64,000 nt of DNA from JBMYTN01 sp049604415. GTDB lineage: Bacteria > Pseudomonadota > Alphaproteobacteria > Rhodospirillales > Rhodospirillaceae. The position numbers were made by a program, and so were the translations under genes. Positions 44,833-52,935 of this stretch are shown here, piece after piece (the stretch's first letter is position 1; each line of letters begins with the position of its first letter). The stretch spans positions 124,001-188,000 of the forward strand of contig JBMYTN010000002.1 of NCBI GenBank assembly GCA_049604415.1. The letters are read 5' to 3'. Under the pieces are notes generated by a model that was not told the origin of the DNA, did not search any database, and saw only the letters and a list, made by a program, of their open reading frames with translations.

Positions 44833-45989
44833 GCGCCGCCATCTCCCTGGGTTTCAATGGTCGGGGCTTCGTCAGCCGTCTCAGTCTCGGCGCTGTGCAG
44901 CCGGGTTAGCAGGTCTGCGGCGATGGAGATGGCAATCACGGCGGGGTCCTTGCCGGGCAGGTCGGGCAAGCCAAGCGGGGCCTGCAGGCGCTCCAATTGG
45001 GCTTCGGCAATGCCACCTTCCCGCAACCGTTTCAGAAAGCGGGTCTTTTTGGTTTGCGAGGCGATGACGCCGAGATGGCTGAATTGGCCGCGGCTTAAAA
45101 CCGCTTCGCAGACCGCCAGATCAATGGCGTGGGAATAGGTCATGACCAAGTGCCAGGCATTGTCCGGGGCATGGCGGGCGATCAGCGCCGGATCCCGGGC
45201 CAAAATGCGCACCGCATGGTCGGGAAACGGGCTGGGGAAGCGCTCCGGCGCGGTATCGACCCAATGCAGCCAAAACGGCAGATCGGCAAAGACTTTGGCC
45301 ACGGCCCGGCCCACATGCCCGGCCCCATAGAGGAACAAGGGTGGCCGAGGCGCGCCGAGCGGGGCGGCATACCAGCCCTCGCATAACAGCGGGTCCCGGG
45401 GTTTTGCCCCCGAGAGCAGGCTCTGCAGAGCCGCCTGAACCGGCAGCGGAAGGTCTGTTTCGGGATCTTTGCGATCGGCGAGCAAGCGGATTGGGGTGCC
45501 GCTGTCCAGGGGGCGCAAAGCCAAGGTGGTGGCCGGATTGGGGGGAACCCGCATTAGGCTCGCCAATTCCCGGCGCTCGGCGGGACCGAAGACTTCGAAC
45601 AACAGCTTCACCCGCCCGCCGCAGCATTGCCCCAGGGAGGGTCCGAGCGGAAAGTCCCGGACTTCGCGCCGCCAGGGGGCGCTGAACAGCCGCACCCCAT
45701 TGCGTTCGCTGTGGTCGCGCTGCAGGCTGCGGGCAATGGCCAGGGCTTCATGCTCCAAGGCCCCACCGCCAATGGTGCCGCGAAATCCGACGCTGGAGGC
45801 CATATCCTCCACCAACAGCGCCGCCCCGGTGGTTTGCGGCGAGGAGCCATCGGCCTGGATGATGGTCACCAGCACTTGGACATCGGCGTTGGGTTTGCTC
45901 TCAGCCCCCTGGCCCGCAGGACTGCGATCCTGGGTCATCAGGGTTAGTAGCAGCCCCTCGGGGGCGTGGGGCGACGGCTGCTCGCTCAT
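44829..45989 (-). CDS. xdhC: XdhC-family molybdenum cofactor insertion protein
   Basis: 386 residues from the ATG at 45989, which overlaps the TGA of xanthine dehydrogenase; the longer frame to 46091 lies inside that gene. XdhC binds molybdopterin, promotes its sulfuration and hands it to xanthine dehydrogenase. The family mark CCGG is in GPSLGQCCGGRVKLLFE, and the C-terminal Rossmann-like domain begins FLYGAGHVGRAVAKVF. At 386 residues it is longer than the usual 250-330, mainly through an N-terminal and mid-region extension with Pro/Gln-rich segments. Its own stop overlaps the ABC ATPase start. Confidence 0.9.
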   Translation of the reverse strand: MSEQPSPHAPEGLLLTLMTQDRSPAGQGAESKPNADVQVLVTIIQADGSSPQTTGAALLVEDMASSVGFRGTIGGGALEHEALAIARSLQRDHSERNGVRLFSAPWRREVRDFPLGPSLGQCCGGRVKLLFEVFGPAERRELASLMRVPPNPATTLALRPLDSGTPIRLLADRKDPETDLPLPVQAALQSLLSGAKPRDPLLCEGWYAAPLGAPRPPLFLYGAGHVGRAVAKVFADLPFWLHWVDTAPERFPSPFPDHAVRILARDPALIARHAPDNAWHLVMTYSHAIDLAVCEAVLSRGQFSHLGVIASQTKKTRFLKRLREGGIAEAQLERLQAPLGLPDLPGKDPAVIAISIAADLLTRLHSAETETADEAPTIETQGDGGA

Positions 45990-48900
45990 TCGGCAGCCTC
46001 CGCTTTGGCCCGGACCCGGCCAATGGCCGCCAGGATTTGTTCCGGTGTCGCCGGAGCATGCAAATCGGGATATAGGCCGTCGCTGCCGCAAGCCGCGACC
46101 GCATCGGACAGGGCCATCAGCGCGGAAATGCCCAGCATCAAAGGCGGCTCACCGACGGCCTTGGAGCGGTAAATGGTGTTCTCGCGGTTTTCGCCTTGAT
46201 CCCACAAGGCAATGCGCATGTCCGGGGCGCGGTCGCCACAGGCCGGGATCTTATAGGTCGAGGGTGCATGGGTGCGCAGATGGCCCTTTTGATCCCACCA
46301 TAGCTCCTCGGTGGTCAACCATCCGGCCCCTTGGACAAAGCCGCCTTCAATCTGGCCCAAATCTAGGGCCGGGTTCAGTGATTTGCCCACATCATGCAGG
46401 ATATCGACCCGTAGCAGCCGATTTTCTCCGGTCAGGCTGTCCACGGCACATTCCGTGACCGCCGCACCATAGGCGAAATAATAGAACGGACGGCCCTTAG
46501 CCTGGGCCTTGTCCCAATTGATTTTGGGCGTGGCGTAAAACCCGGTGGCCGAAAGCGGGATCCGGGCCTGATAAGCCATGCCGATCAAGGCATCGAAGGT
46601 CACCTCTTCCGAGCCGATTTGGATCCGACCGGGCAGGAAGCGGATTTCCTCACGCGGGGCCTGCCAACGCTCGGCGGCAAAGGCGATCAAATTGTCTTTG
46701 ATCTTTTCGCAGGCATCCGCAGCGGCCATGCCGTTCAGGTCGGAGCCGGAGCTGGCGGCAGTGGCCGAGGTGTTGGGCACCTTGCCGGTGTTGGTGGCGG
46801 TGATCTTGACCCGGTCGATATCGACCTGGAAGGCATGGGCGACCACCTGGGCGACCTTGGTGAACAGGCCTTGGCCCATTTCGGTGCCACCATGGTTCAA
46901 ATGGATCGAGCCGTCATTATAGACATGGACCAACGCCCCGGCTTGATTGAGGAAGGTCAGGGTGAAGGAGATGCCGAACTTCACCGGGGTTAGGGCAAGG
47001 CCGCGCTTCAGGATCGGGCTGGTCTGGTTCCAGGCCGCGATCTCGGCCCGCCGGGCGTCATAATCCGCCGTTTCGCGCAGTTCGGCGACGATGCGGTCGG
47101 TAACGCTGTCCTCGACGGTCATGTGATAGGGGGTGACCGAACGGTCCCCCAGCGCATCCGCCGGGTCATAGAAATTGGCTTGCCGGACCTCCAGCGGATC
47201 CTTGCCCAGGGCATGGGCGATTTCATCCATCACCCGCTCAATGCCGACCATGCCCTGCGGACCACCAAAGCCCCGGAAGGCGGTGTTGGACACTGTGTGA
47301 GTCTTGCAGCGGTAGGACGTGATGGTGACGTTGGGCAGATAATAGGTGTTGTCCGCATGGAACATCGCCCGGTCGCAGATCGGGACCGAGAGGTCATAGG
47401 ACATGCCGCAGCGCGCGGCCTGATCAAAAGCCACGGCCAGCAGCTGACCGTTGTCATCAAAGCCGACATCATAATCGATGCGGAAATCATGGCGCTTGCC
47501 GGTGATGATCATGTCCTGATCCCGGTCATAGCGTACCTTGGCCGCACGACCGGTTTTTCGCGCCACCAGGGCCGCAGCCGCTGCGGGCAAATTGCCATTG
47601 CTCTCCTTGCCGCCAAAGGCCCCGCCCATGCGCCGGACCTCGACGGTTACTGCATGATTGGCAACCCCGAGCACCTTGGCGATGGTGTGTTGGATCTCGC
47701 TGGGATGCTGGGTCGAGCTGTGGACCACCACATCCCCATCCTCGCCGGGCATGGCCAGGGCCGCTTGGCCTTCTAGGTAAAAATGCTCCTGACCGCCAAT
47801 ATGGATCCGGCCGGACAGACGATGCGGCGCGGTGTCCAGGGCGCTGGCACTGTCCCCCCGGGCCATGACATAGGGGGCTTCCAACAGGGAGTTTTGCGCC
47901 ATGGCCTCGTCAATGGAGACGATGGCAGGTAGCGGCTCATAGTCGATCTTGGCCAGCGCTGCAGCGGCTCGGGCGGCCTCCAGGCTGTCCGCAGCTACGG
48001 CGAACAGGGACTGCCCGGCATATTCCACCAATTCGGTGGCGAAGAGCGGGTCATCCCCCATGGCCGGGCTGATATCGTTCTTGCCCGGAATGTCTTCCGC
48101 ACTGATCACGCAGGCCACCCCCGGCGCGCTTCGCACCGCCGAGAGGTCCATCGACAGGATCCTGGCATGGGCGTGCGGGCTCATGGCGACATGGACCATC
48201 AAGCTGTCCCGAGGGGTCGGGATGTCGTCCAAGAACACCGCCTCCCCGGCCACATGTTTCGGGGCGCTGTCATGGGGGCGGGCCGAGCGGACGGCTCCGG
48301 CGATTTCTTCGGTCTGGCGTGGCGCAGTTTGGTCCAAGGGGATCGGTGTGATGCTGCGCGGGGCTGCCAAACCCGACCCGCGCCCCACTAGGCGGGTGGT
48401 TGCCAGAGCGCCGTCATATTCGGCAAAGGTCCGTTTGAGCAAATTCGCCGCCGCCTCCAGCCGATAGGTCGCACTGGCGCGCATATCGCTCAGCGGGGTG
48501 AAATCTTTGGCAAAGGCGGGCAGGGCGGTTTCGATGGTCGCCTCGGTCCATGGCTGGCCAACCAAAGCGGCTTCCACATGGGCGGCGCGCTTCGGGATTC
48601 CGGCCATGCCGCCAAAGGCGATGCGGGCTTGGGTGACGAGACCGTCTTGAACCTGGATATCGAAACAGCCGCAAACGGCGGTGATGTCCTGGTCAAACCG
48701 CTTCGACAGCTTATGACAAGCCAGCCGGGACGGCGCGCTGGGGATCGGGATCTCGATGGCCACCAGCAACTCGCCGGGATTGCGGGCTTGCTTGCCATAA
48801 TCAAGGAAAAAGTCTTCGATCGGCAGGCGTCTGGTGGTGCCGCCGTGGCGCAGCACCAAGCTTGCGCCCAAGACAATCAGCGCCGGAGGGGTATCGCCAA

Positions 48901-49828
48901 TGGGCGAGCCATTGGCGACATTGCCGCCGATGGTCCCGGCATTGCGGACTTGGACCGCGCCAATCCGGCGCATCATTTCGGCAAAATCGGGGAACAGAGC
49001 CCCAATCTGGTCCAGGGCATCGGTGTAGGAAACCCCAGCCCCGATGGTCAACGTGGTCTCGGTCTTGGTGATGGTCTTCAGTTCGGCAACCCGACCCAGA
49101 TGGATGACGGTGCGCAGCTTGCGGTGCAGTTTGGTGACCCAGAGCCCGACATCGGTTGCTCCGGCGACGATGACGGCCTCTGGATTGTCTGCATAGGTCC
49201 AGGCCAGATCGTCCAGATCCGCAGGCGCAATGAAGGTCTGCTCGGCATCGGAAAAGATCAGCGTGTCGGTCTGGCTTTGCGCTTTCAGCCAGGCTTCATC
49301 CTCGGCGCGACGGTCGGCCTCCCACACCGGCGCGGTCAGCCCGCTTAAGGAGTCCGCAGCGGCGATGATCGGGCCATAGCCGGTGCAGCGGCATAGATTG
49401 CCCGCCAGCAGGTCCGGGGCGCTGTCCGCATTTGGCAGCTCACCGGACAGCCAAGCCGCATACAGGGTCATGACAAAGCCCGGGGTGCAAAAGCCGCATT
49501 GCGAGCCATGCTGATCGACCATGGCTTGTTGCACCGGATGCAACGCGCCATCGGGGCCTTTTAGGGATTCCACGGTCCAGACTGAGGCCCCGTCGAGCAT
49601 GCCGACAAATTGGATGCAGGCATTGACGGCCCGATACTGCACAGTGCCATCGCTGGCCAGACTGCCGACCACAACGGTGCAGGCACCGCAATCGCCTTCG
49701 GCACAGCCTTCCTTGGAGCCGGTTAGGCAAAGATCTTCGCGGAGATAGGTTAGGAGAGTTCGGGTGGGGGAAGGCTCAGCCACCGTGTGAACGGTGCCGT
49801 TTAGCCGAAAAGTCACCTGCGCGCGCAT
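45986..49828 (-). CDS. xdh: Single-chain xanthine dehydrogenase (Fe-S, FAD and Moco domains fused)
   Basis: 1280 residues from the ATG at 49828; an upstream TTG at 49912 would add 28 unusual residues. The order matches animal xanthine dehydrogenase rather than the split bacterial XdhA/XdhB. A plant-type [2Fe-2S] domain (GCAEGDCGAC, later Cys) comes first, then the helical [2Fe-2S] domain (CGFCTPGF, GNLCRCTGYGP), then the FAD domain (about 210-480, VQVRNAGTIGGNVANGSPIGD). The Moco domain follows from about residue 530 with GGAFGGKE, AFRGFGGPQG, GGTEMGQG and the catalytic Glu in KAVGEPPLML. It oxidises hypoxanthine and xanthine to urate using NAD+. XdhC overlaps downstream. Confidence 0.93.
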   Translation of the reverse strand: MRAQVTFRLNGTVHTVAEPSPTRTLLTYLREDLCLTGSKEGCAEGDCGACTVVVGSLASDGTVQYRAVNACIQFVGMLDGASVWTVESLKGPDGALHPVQQAMVDQHGSQCGFCTPGFVMTLYAAWLSGELPNADSAPDLLAGNLCRCTGYGPIIAAADSLSGLTAPVWEADRRAEDEAWLKAQSQTDTLIFSDAEQTFIAPADLDDLAWTYADNPEAVIVAGATDVGLWVTKLHRKLRTVIHLGRVAELKTITKTETTLTIGAGVSYTDALDQIGALFPDFAEMMRRIGAVQVRNAGTIGGNVANGSPIGDTPPALIVLGASLVLRHGGTTRRLPIEDFFLDYGKQARNPGELLVAIEIPIPSAPSRLACHKLSKRFDQDITAVCGCFDIQVQDGLVTQARIAFGGMAGIPKRAAHVEAALVGQPWTEATIETALPAFAKDFTPLSDMRASATYRLEAAANLLKRTFAEYDGALATTRLVGRGSGLAAPRSITPIPLDQTAPRQTEEIAGAVRSARPHDSAPKHVAGEAVFLDDIPTPRDSLMVHVAMSPHAHARILSMDLSAVRSAPGVACVISAEDIPGKNDISPAMGDDPLFATELVEYAGQSLFAVAADSLEAARAAAALAKIDYEPLPAIVSIDEAMAQNSLLEAPYVMARGDSASALDTAPHRLSGRIHIGGQEHFYLEGQAALAMPGEDGDVVVHSSTQHPSEIQHTIAKVLGVANHAVTVEVRRMGGAFGGKESNGNLPAAAAALVARKTGRAAKVRYDRDQDMIITGKRHDFRIDYDVGFDDNGQLLAVAFDQAARCGMSYDLSVPICDRAMFHADNTYYLPNVTITSYRCKTHTVSNTAFRGFGGPQGMVGIERVMDEIAHALGKDPLEVRQANFYDPADALGDRSVTPYHMTVEDSVTDRIVAELRETADYDARRAEIAAWNQTSPILKRGLALTPVKFGISFTLTFLNQAGALVHVYNDGSIHLNHGGTEMGQGLFTKVAQVVAHAFQVDIDRVKITATNTGKVPNTSATAASSGSDLNGMAAADACEKIKDNLIAFAAERWQAPREEIRFLPGRIQIGSEEVTFDALIGMAYQARIPLSATGFYATPKINWDKAQAKGRPFYYFAYGAAVTECAVDSLTGENRLLRVDILHDVGKSLNPALDLGQIEGGFVQGAGWLTTEELWWDQKGHLRTHAPSTYKIPACGDRAPDMRIALWDQGENRENTIYRSKAVGEPPLMLGISALMALSDAVAACGSDGLYPDLHAPATPEQILAAIGRVRAKAEAAE

Positions 49829-50019
49829 ACTCACATCCAGGACCCCGGAAGCCTTGAAGACAGGATGGTCCAAAAAGGGGGAGGGGAGGATCGGAGACCA
49901 CCGATCACTCAAAAGACCCGACTGTTGGATGTGGGCATGCTCAGCGCTTCATCAATAGTGAAGGCTGCTGAATATTTGTGCAGCGCCGCATTTTTCTGAC
50001 GCCTGCAATCAAGAGCGAT

Positions 50020-50055
50020 CCCCGAGCGCGCCTTTGTCTGTTGCGCGCTCAGGGG
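50020..50055 (-). terminator. GC-rich hairpin after the ferredoxin gene
   Basis: Arms 50020-50031 and 50043-50055 pair over 12 positions with one bulged A. It lies 16 bp past the ferredoxin stop. No T-run follows on the minus strand, so it may only be a stabilising or weak terminator structure upstream of xdh. The remaining 49829-50019 should hold the xdh promoter. Confidence 0.4.
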
Positions 50056-50070
50056 CCAATCAGAAATGGC

Positions 50071-50427
50071 TTAGGACCGGGTCAGGACCACGGCCAAGCG
50101 GGTGGCCGGTTTGCCGCCGATCAAATGGGTTTCGATGATCTCATCGACATCTTCTTTGGAGGTCGGGCGGTACCAGATGCCTTCCGGATAGACCACCATC
50201 AGCGGGCCGGCGCTGCAAAAGCCGAGGCAGCCGGTGGCCGAAAAGCCAACATCGACCAAGCCTTTCTGCTCCAGGCTGGCGGACAGATGATCCCATAAGG
50301 GCTGAGCGCCGAGCGCGCCGCAGCTGCCCCGGGGGTGACCCGGCGGGCGTTGGGTGAAGCAGGCAAACACATGGCGTTTATAGACCTGGGGGATGTCGAT
50401 TTCGGTTTCAAAGGCCGCAACGGACAT
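50071..50427 (-). CDS. Thioredoxin-fold [2Fe-2S] ferredoxin
   Basis: 118 residues. The four cluster ligands of the Shethna/FdIV-type ferredoxins are present: Cys23, Cys36, Cys67 and Cys71, in FACFTQRPPGHPRGSC and ATGCLGFCSAGP. The fold also ends with PEGIWYRPTSKEDVDEIIETHL, typical of the C-terminal part. Such proteins carry electrons or help in cofactor assembly. It is encoded upstream of the xanthine dehydrogenase operon on the same strand with a 242-bp gap, so a role as an electron partner is possible but is only inferred from position. Confidence 0.9.
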   Translation of the reverse strand: MSVAAFETEIDIPQVYKRHVFACFTQRPPGHPRGSCGALGAQPLWDHLSASLEQKGLVDVGFSATGCLGFCSAGPLMVVYPEGIWYRPTSKEDVDEIIETHLIGGKPATRLAVVLTRS

Positions 50428-50576
50428 AAGCGGGTCTCCTCAATGACGGAACAGAATATGAGACCGCAAGCAAGAGACGGGCCAGAGCTACGAGAATAGA
50501 GCTTGGTTTAACGCATTGATATTTCATTGGATTTTTGGTTTGCGACTGGTTCTTAAACGCAGCCTGGGCCGGACCT

Positions 50577-52832
50577 TTACGAAGAGTGTCGGGTTTCCGA
50601 CAGTTTGTCTTGTTCAGGGGCCGCCGGATCTTCGGCTAAGACGGGCTCGGTTTGCGGCTCAAGGTCGGGCGCACGGTTGGTTTCGGTTGGGGCTTCGTCG
50701 TCCCGTGCGGTGGGTATGTCAGCCTCCGCCTCGGGGGCCCGATCCGATGGGGATGAGGGTGCTGTCGCGCCGGGTTCTTCCTCTTCGCCCGTGCCATCGG
50801 CGGCGGATTCTTCGTCCGGGCTGTCCTCGCTGGGCAGTGGGTCCAGGGCGGTCAGCGCATCCAAAGCCCGGTCAAGGGCGGTGCCGGTGACCGGGTTGGA
50901 CACCCAATCGCTGACGCCCAGGCTGGTCAGGGTGGCGCGGTCATCTTCGGATCGGGGGGTTCCAGCCAGAATGATCGGCAGGTGACCGCCTTGGCTGCCC
51001 AAGGCGCGGACCTTTTGGCAGGCCACCACCGCTTGGCTGTCCGTGCCGCCCTCGGGGAAGTTCTCGGCCAGTAGCAACAGGTCCGGACGGTCTGCCCCCA
51101 GGGCGTTCAGCATTTCATTTAAGTCCTCGACGGACTCAGCCGCATGGCCTAAGGCTTCGACAGCGGCGATCGCATCCTGGCGCGCCGGAGCCTCGGCGAT
51201 GGCCACCAGGATCCGCAAGGGGCCGGAGCGGGCTTTTTCCGATAAGGAGCTTTGCAGGCCCAATGACCGCTCCGCACTGCCAACGGGCGGGCGCTGTTGC
51301 GGGCGATCCAAGGGCGGCAGCGGACGGTGGGCCGGTGTGTCGGTTCCGGCTCCCACTGTGCTCAGCAACGGGGCGTCGACTTCGGTAACCGGCAACAGGA
51401 TGCGGAAGCTGCTGCCCGCACCCAGTCGGCTGCGCACCGCGATTTCACCCCCCATCAGGGAGACCTGACGGTGGCAGACGGCAAGGCCGAGGCCGCCACC
51501 GCGCTGGTCGCTCCGCTCGCCTTGTCCGGAATGGGTCATCGGGATCCGGGTGAAGGGACGGAATAGGTCGGTCAGACGGTCTGCTGGAATGCCGATCCCG
51601 GTGTCACTGACAATCACCTCCAGGCGTGAGGTCGCTTGGGGCTCCGGACGCCCTCCTGCTGTTTGGGCTGGGTCAGCGGCGGCACCTGCGGCGGCGGTTG
51701 CGGAGGCGATGCCAGCCGGGCCGGTGCCGGGACGCAGCCGGGCTTCCAGGCGGATGGTGCCCGCCTCTGTGAACTTCGCCGCATTGCCCAACAGGTGGAC
51801 CAGGACTTGGGTCAAACGCGCACCGTCAATGAACACCCGGCGGTCCATATCCGGTGACAGAGCGGTTTCCAGGTCCAGATTGCGGCCCTTAATGTCGTCC
51901 TCCGACAGGGCAATGGCACGCCGGATCGGTCCGGAGGGTTTGAGCATTTCCACATTTTGGGTTGCGGTGCCCGATTCCAGATCGGCCAAGGCCAGCATGT
52001 CATCGACAATCGCCAGCAGGCTTTCGGCGCGTTCTTGCAGCGATCCGACAAAGCGCTCCTGATCCACATCCAGGGGCGTGCCGGACAGCAATTCGGCGGA
52101 GCCGACAATGCTTTTCAGCGGGGTACGGATCTCCCGGCCCATGGTGGCCAGATAGGTGACCTTTTCCCGGTCAGACCGCCGGGCGGCTTTGGCGGCCCGG
52201 GTCAGTTCCCGCTGCAGGGTTCTGGATTGGTTGTTGGTGTCGCGCATTTTGCGCCGCAAATGCCGCAGGGCCAGGAACATGGCCAGCAACAGCACCGCCA
52301 TGGTTAGGCCCAGACCGGTGACCAACAGGCTGCCGCGCCGGGTTTCGGCGCGCAGGGTGGCATAGGCCATCAACTGGCGGCTGTTGATGCCATCGGCCAG
52401 CTTGGCCGTCGCCCGGCGCAGATCCGTGGCCATGGCGGCCTCGGGCATGCCCTGAACCTGCAACATGGTCGATCCCAACCCGACCACCACACTGGCGGGC
52501 TCTGCGGTCACCGGATCTTCGCGCAAATAGCGGGCGATGGCGCCCTCGGTCATTGGGGTGAGGGCGGTGCGCAGGGTGGCCAAGCGCAAGGAGGCTTCGT
52601 CTTCGGATCCGCTGATGGAGGTCTTTTCCCGGACCGTTAGGGTCGCTTCAGTGCGCAGGGCCGCCCGGTCGAGCACCGTGACCGCCTCTGCCGCTGCGCG
52701 GTGGATCCGCAGAGACTCATCGCGCGCGCCTTGGAACAGCAACAGGGCGATCAAAACCGCTGCTGCCGCCATGGCGCCGCTGAGACCCAATAAAAACGGA
52801 AGGAGTTTGCCTCCGTCGCCCTGATCGCTCAC
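50577..52832 (-). CDS. Degenerate hybrid histidine kinase (pseudokinase with pseudo-receiver)
   Basis: 751 residues from a GTG start with AGGAGAGGA upstream. It has helix 1 (12-33), a periplasmic region (34-167), helix 2 (168-190), a coiled coil, a HisKA-like dimer domain (225-290), an ATPase-like domain (335-482), a Pro-rich linker and a receiver-like domain (538-660), then an acidic tail. The phosphoacceptor His is Arg233 (ATMGREIRTPLK). The ATPase boxes look intact (GNAAKF, SDTGIGIP, GGGLGLAV). The receiver has lost its acidic pair (V543-A544-I545), its phosphoacceptor Asp (Ala589 in LLLLAENFP) and its Lys (Asn646 in WVSNPV). It cannot use the standard phosphorelay. It lies 103 bp after cysNC on the same strand. 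Confidence 0.87.
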   Translation of the reverse strand: MSDQGDGGKLLPFLLGLSGAMAAAAVLIALLLFQGARDESLRIHRAAAEAVTVLDRAALRTEATLTVREKTSISGSEDEASLRLATLRTALTPMTEGAIARYLREDPVTAEPASVVVGLGSTMLQVQGMPEAAMATDLRRATAKLADGINSRQLMAYATLRAETRRGSLLVTGLGLTMAVLLLAMFLALRHLRRKMRDTNNQSRTLQRELTRAAKAARRSDREKVTYLATMGREIRTPLKSIVGSAELLSGTPLDVDQERFVGSLQERAESLLAIVDDMLALADLESGTATQNVEMLKPSGPIRRAIALSEDDIKGRNLDLETALSPDMDRRVFIDGARLTQVLVHLLGNAAKFTEAGTIRLEARLRPGTGPAGIASATAAAGAAADPAQTAGGRPEPQATSRLEVIVSDTGIGIPADRLTDLFRPFTRIPMTHSGQGERSDQRGGGLGLAVCHRQVSLMGGEIAVRSRLGAGSSFRILLPVTEVDAPLLSTVGAGTDTPAHRPLPPLDRPQQRPPVGSAERSLGLQSSLSEKARSGPLRILVAIAEAPARQDAIAAVEALGHAAESVEDLNEMLNALGADRPDLLLLAENFPEGGTDSQAVVACQKVRALGSQGGHLPIILAGTPRSEDDRATLTSLGVSDWVSNPVTGTALDRALDALTALDPLPSEDSPDEESAADGTGEEEEPGATAPSSPSDRAPEAEADIPTARDDEAPTETNRAPDLEPQTEPVLAEDPAAPEQDKLSETRHSS

Positions 52833-52935
52833 CAGATTGGTTCCTCTCCTACTCCGGGAAAGTCTGTAGACCCCATCAGCGTATCAGAGAAAGGCAAAAT
52901 TCCGTTAAGCGGGCCCGCCTTTGTGCCATCGGCCC

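Noticed and set aside
50588..50603. Small hairpin TGTCGG/CCGACA near the pseudokinase stop
   Set aside because: Lies inside the coding sequence with no T-run, so it is not a convincing terminator.
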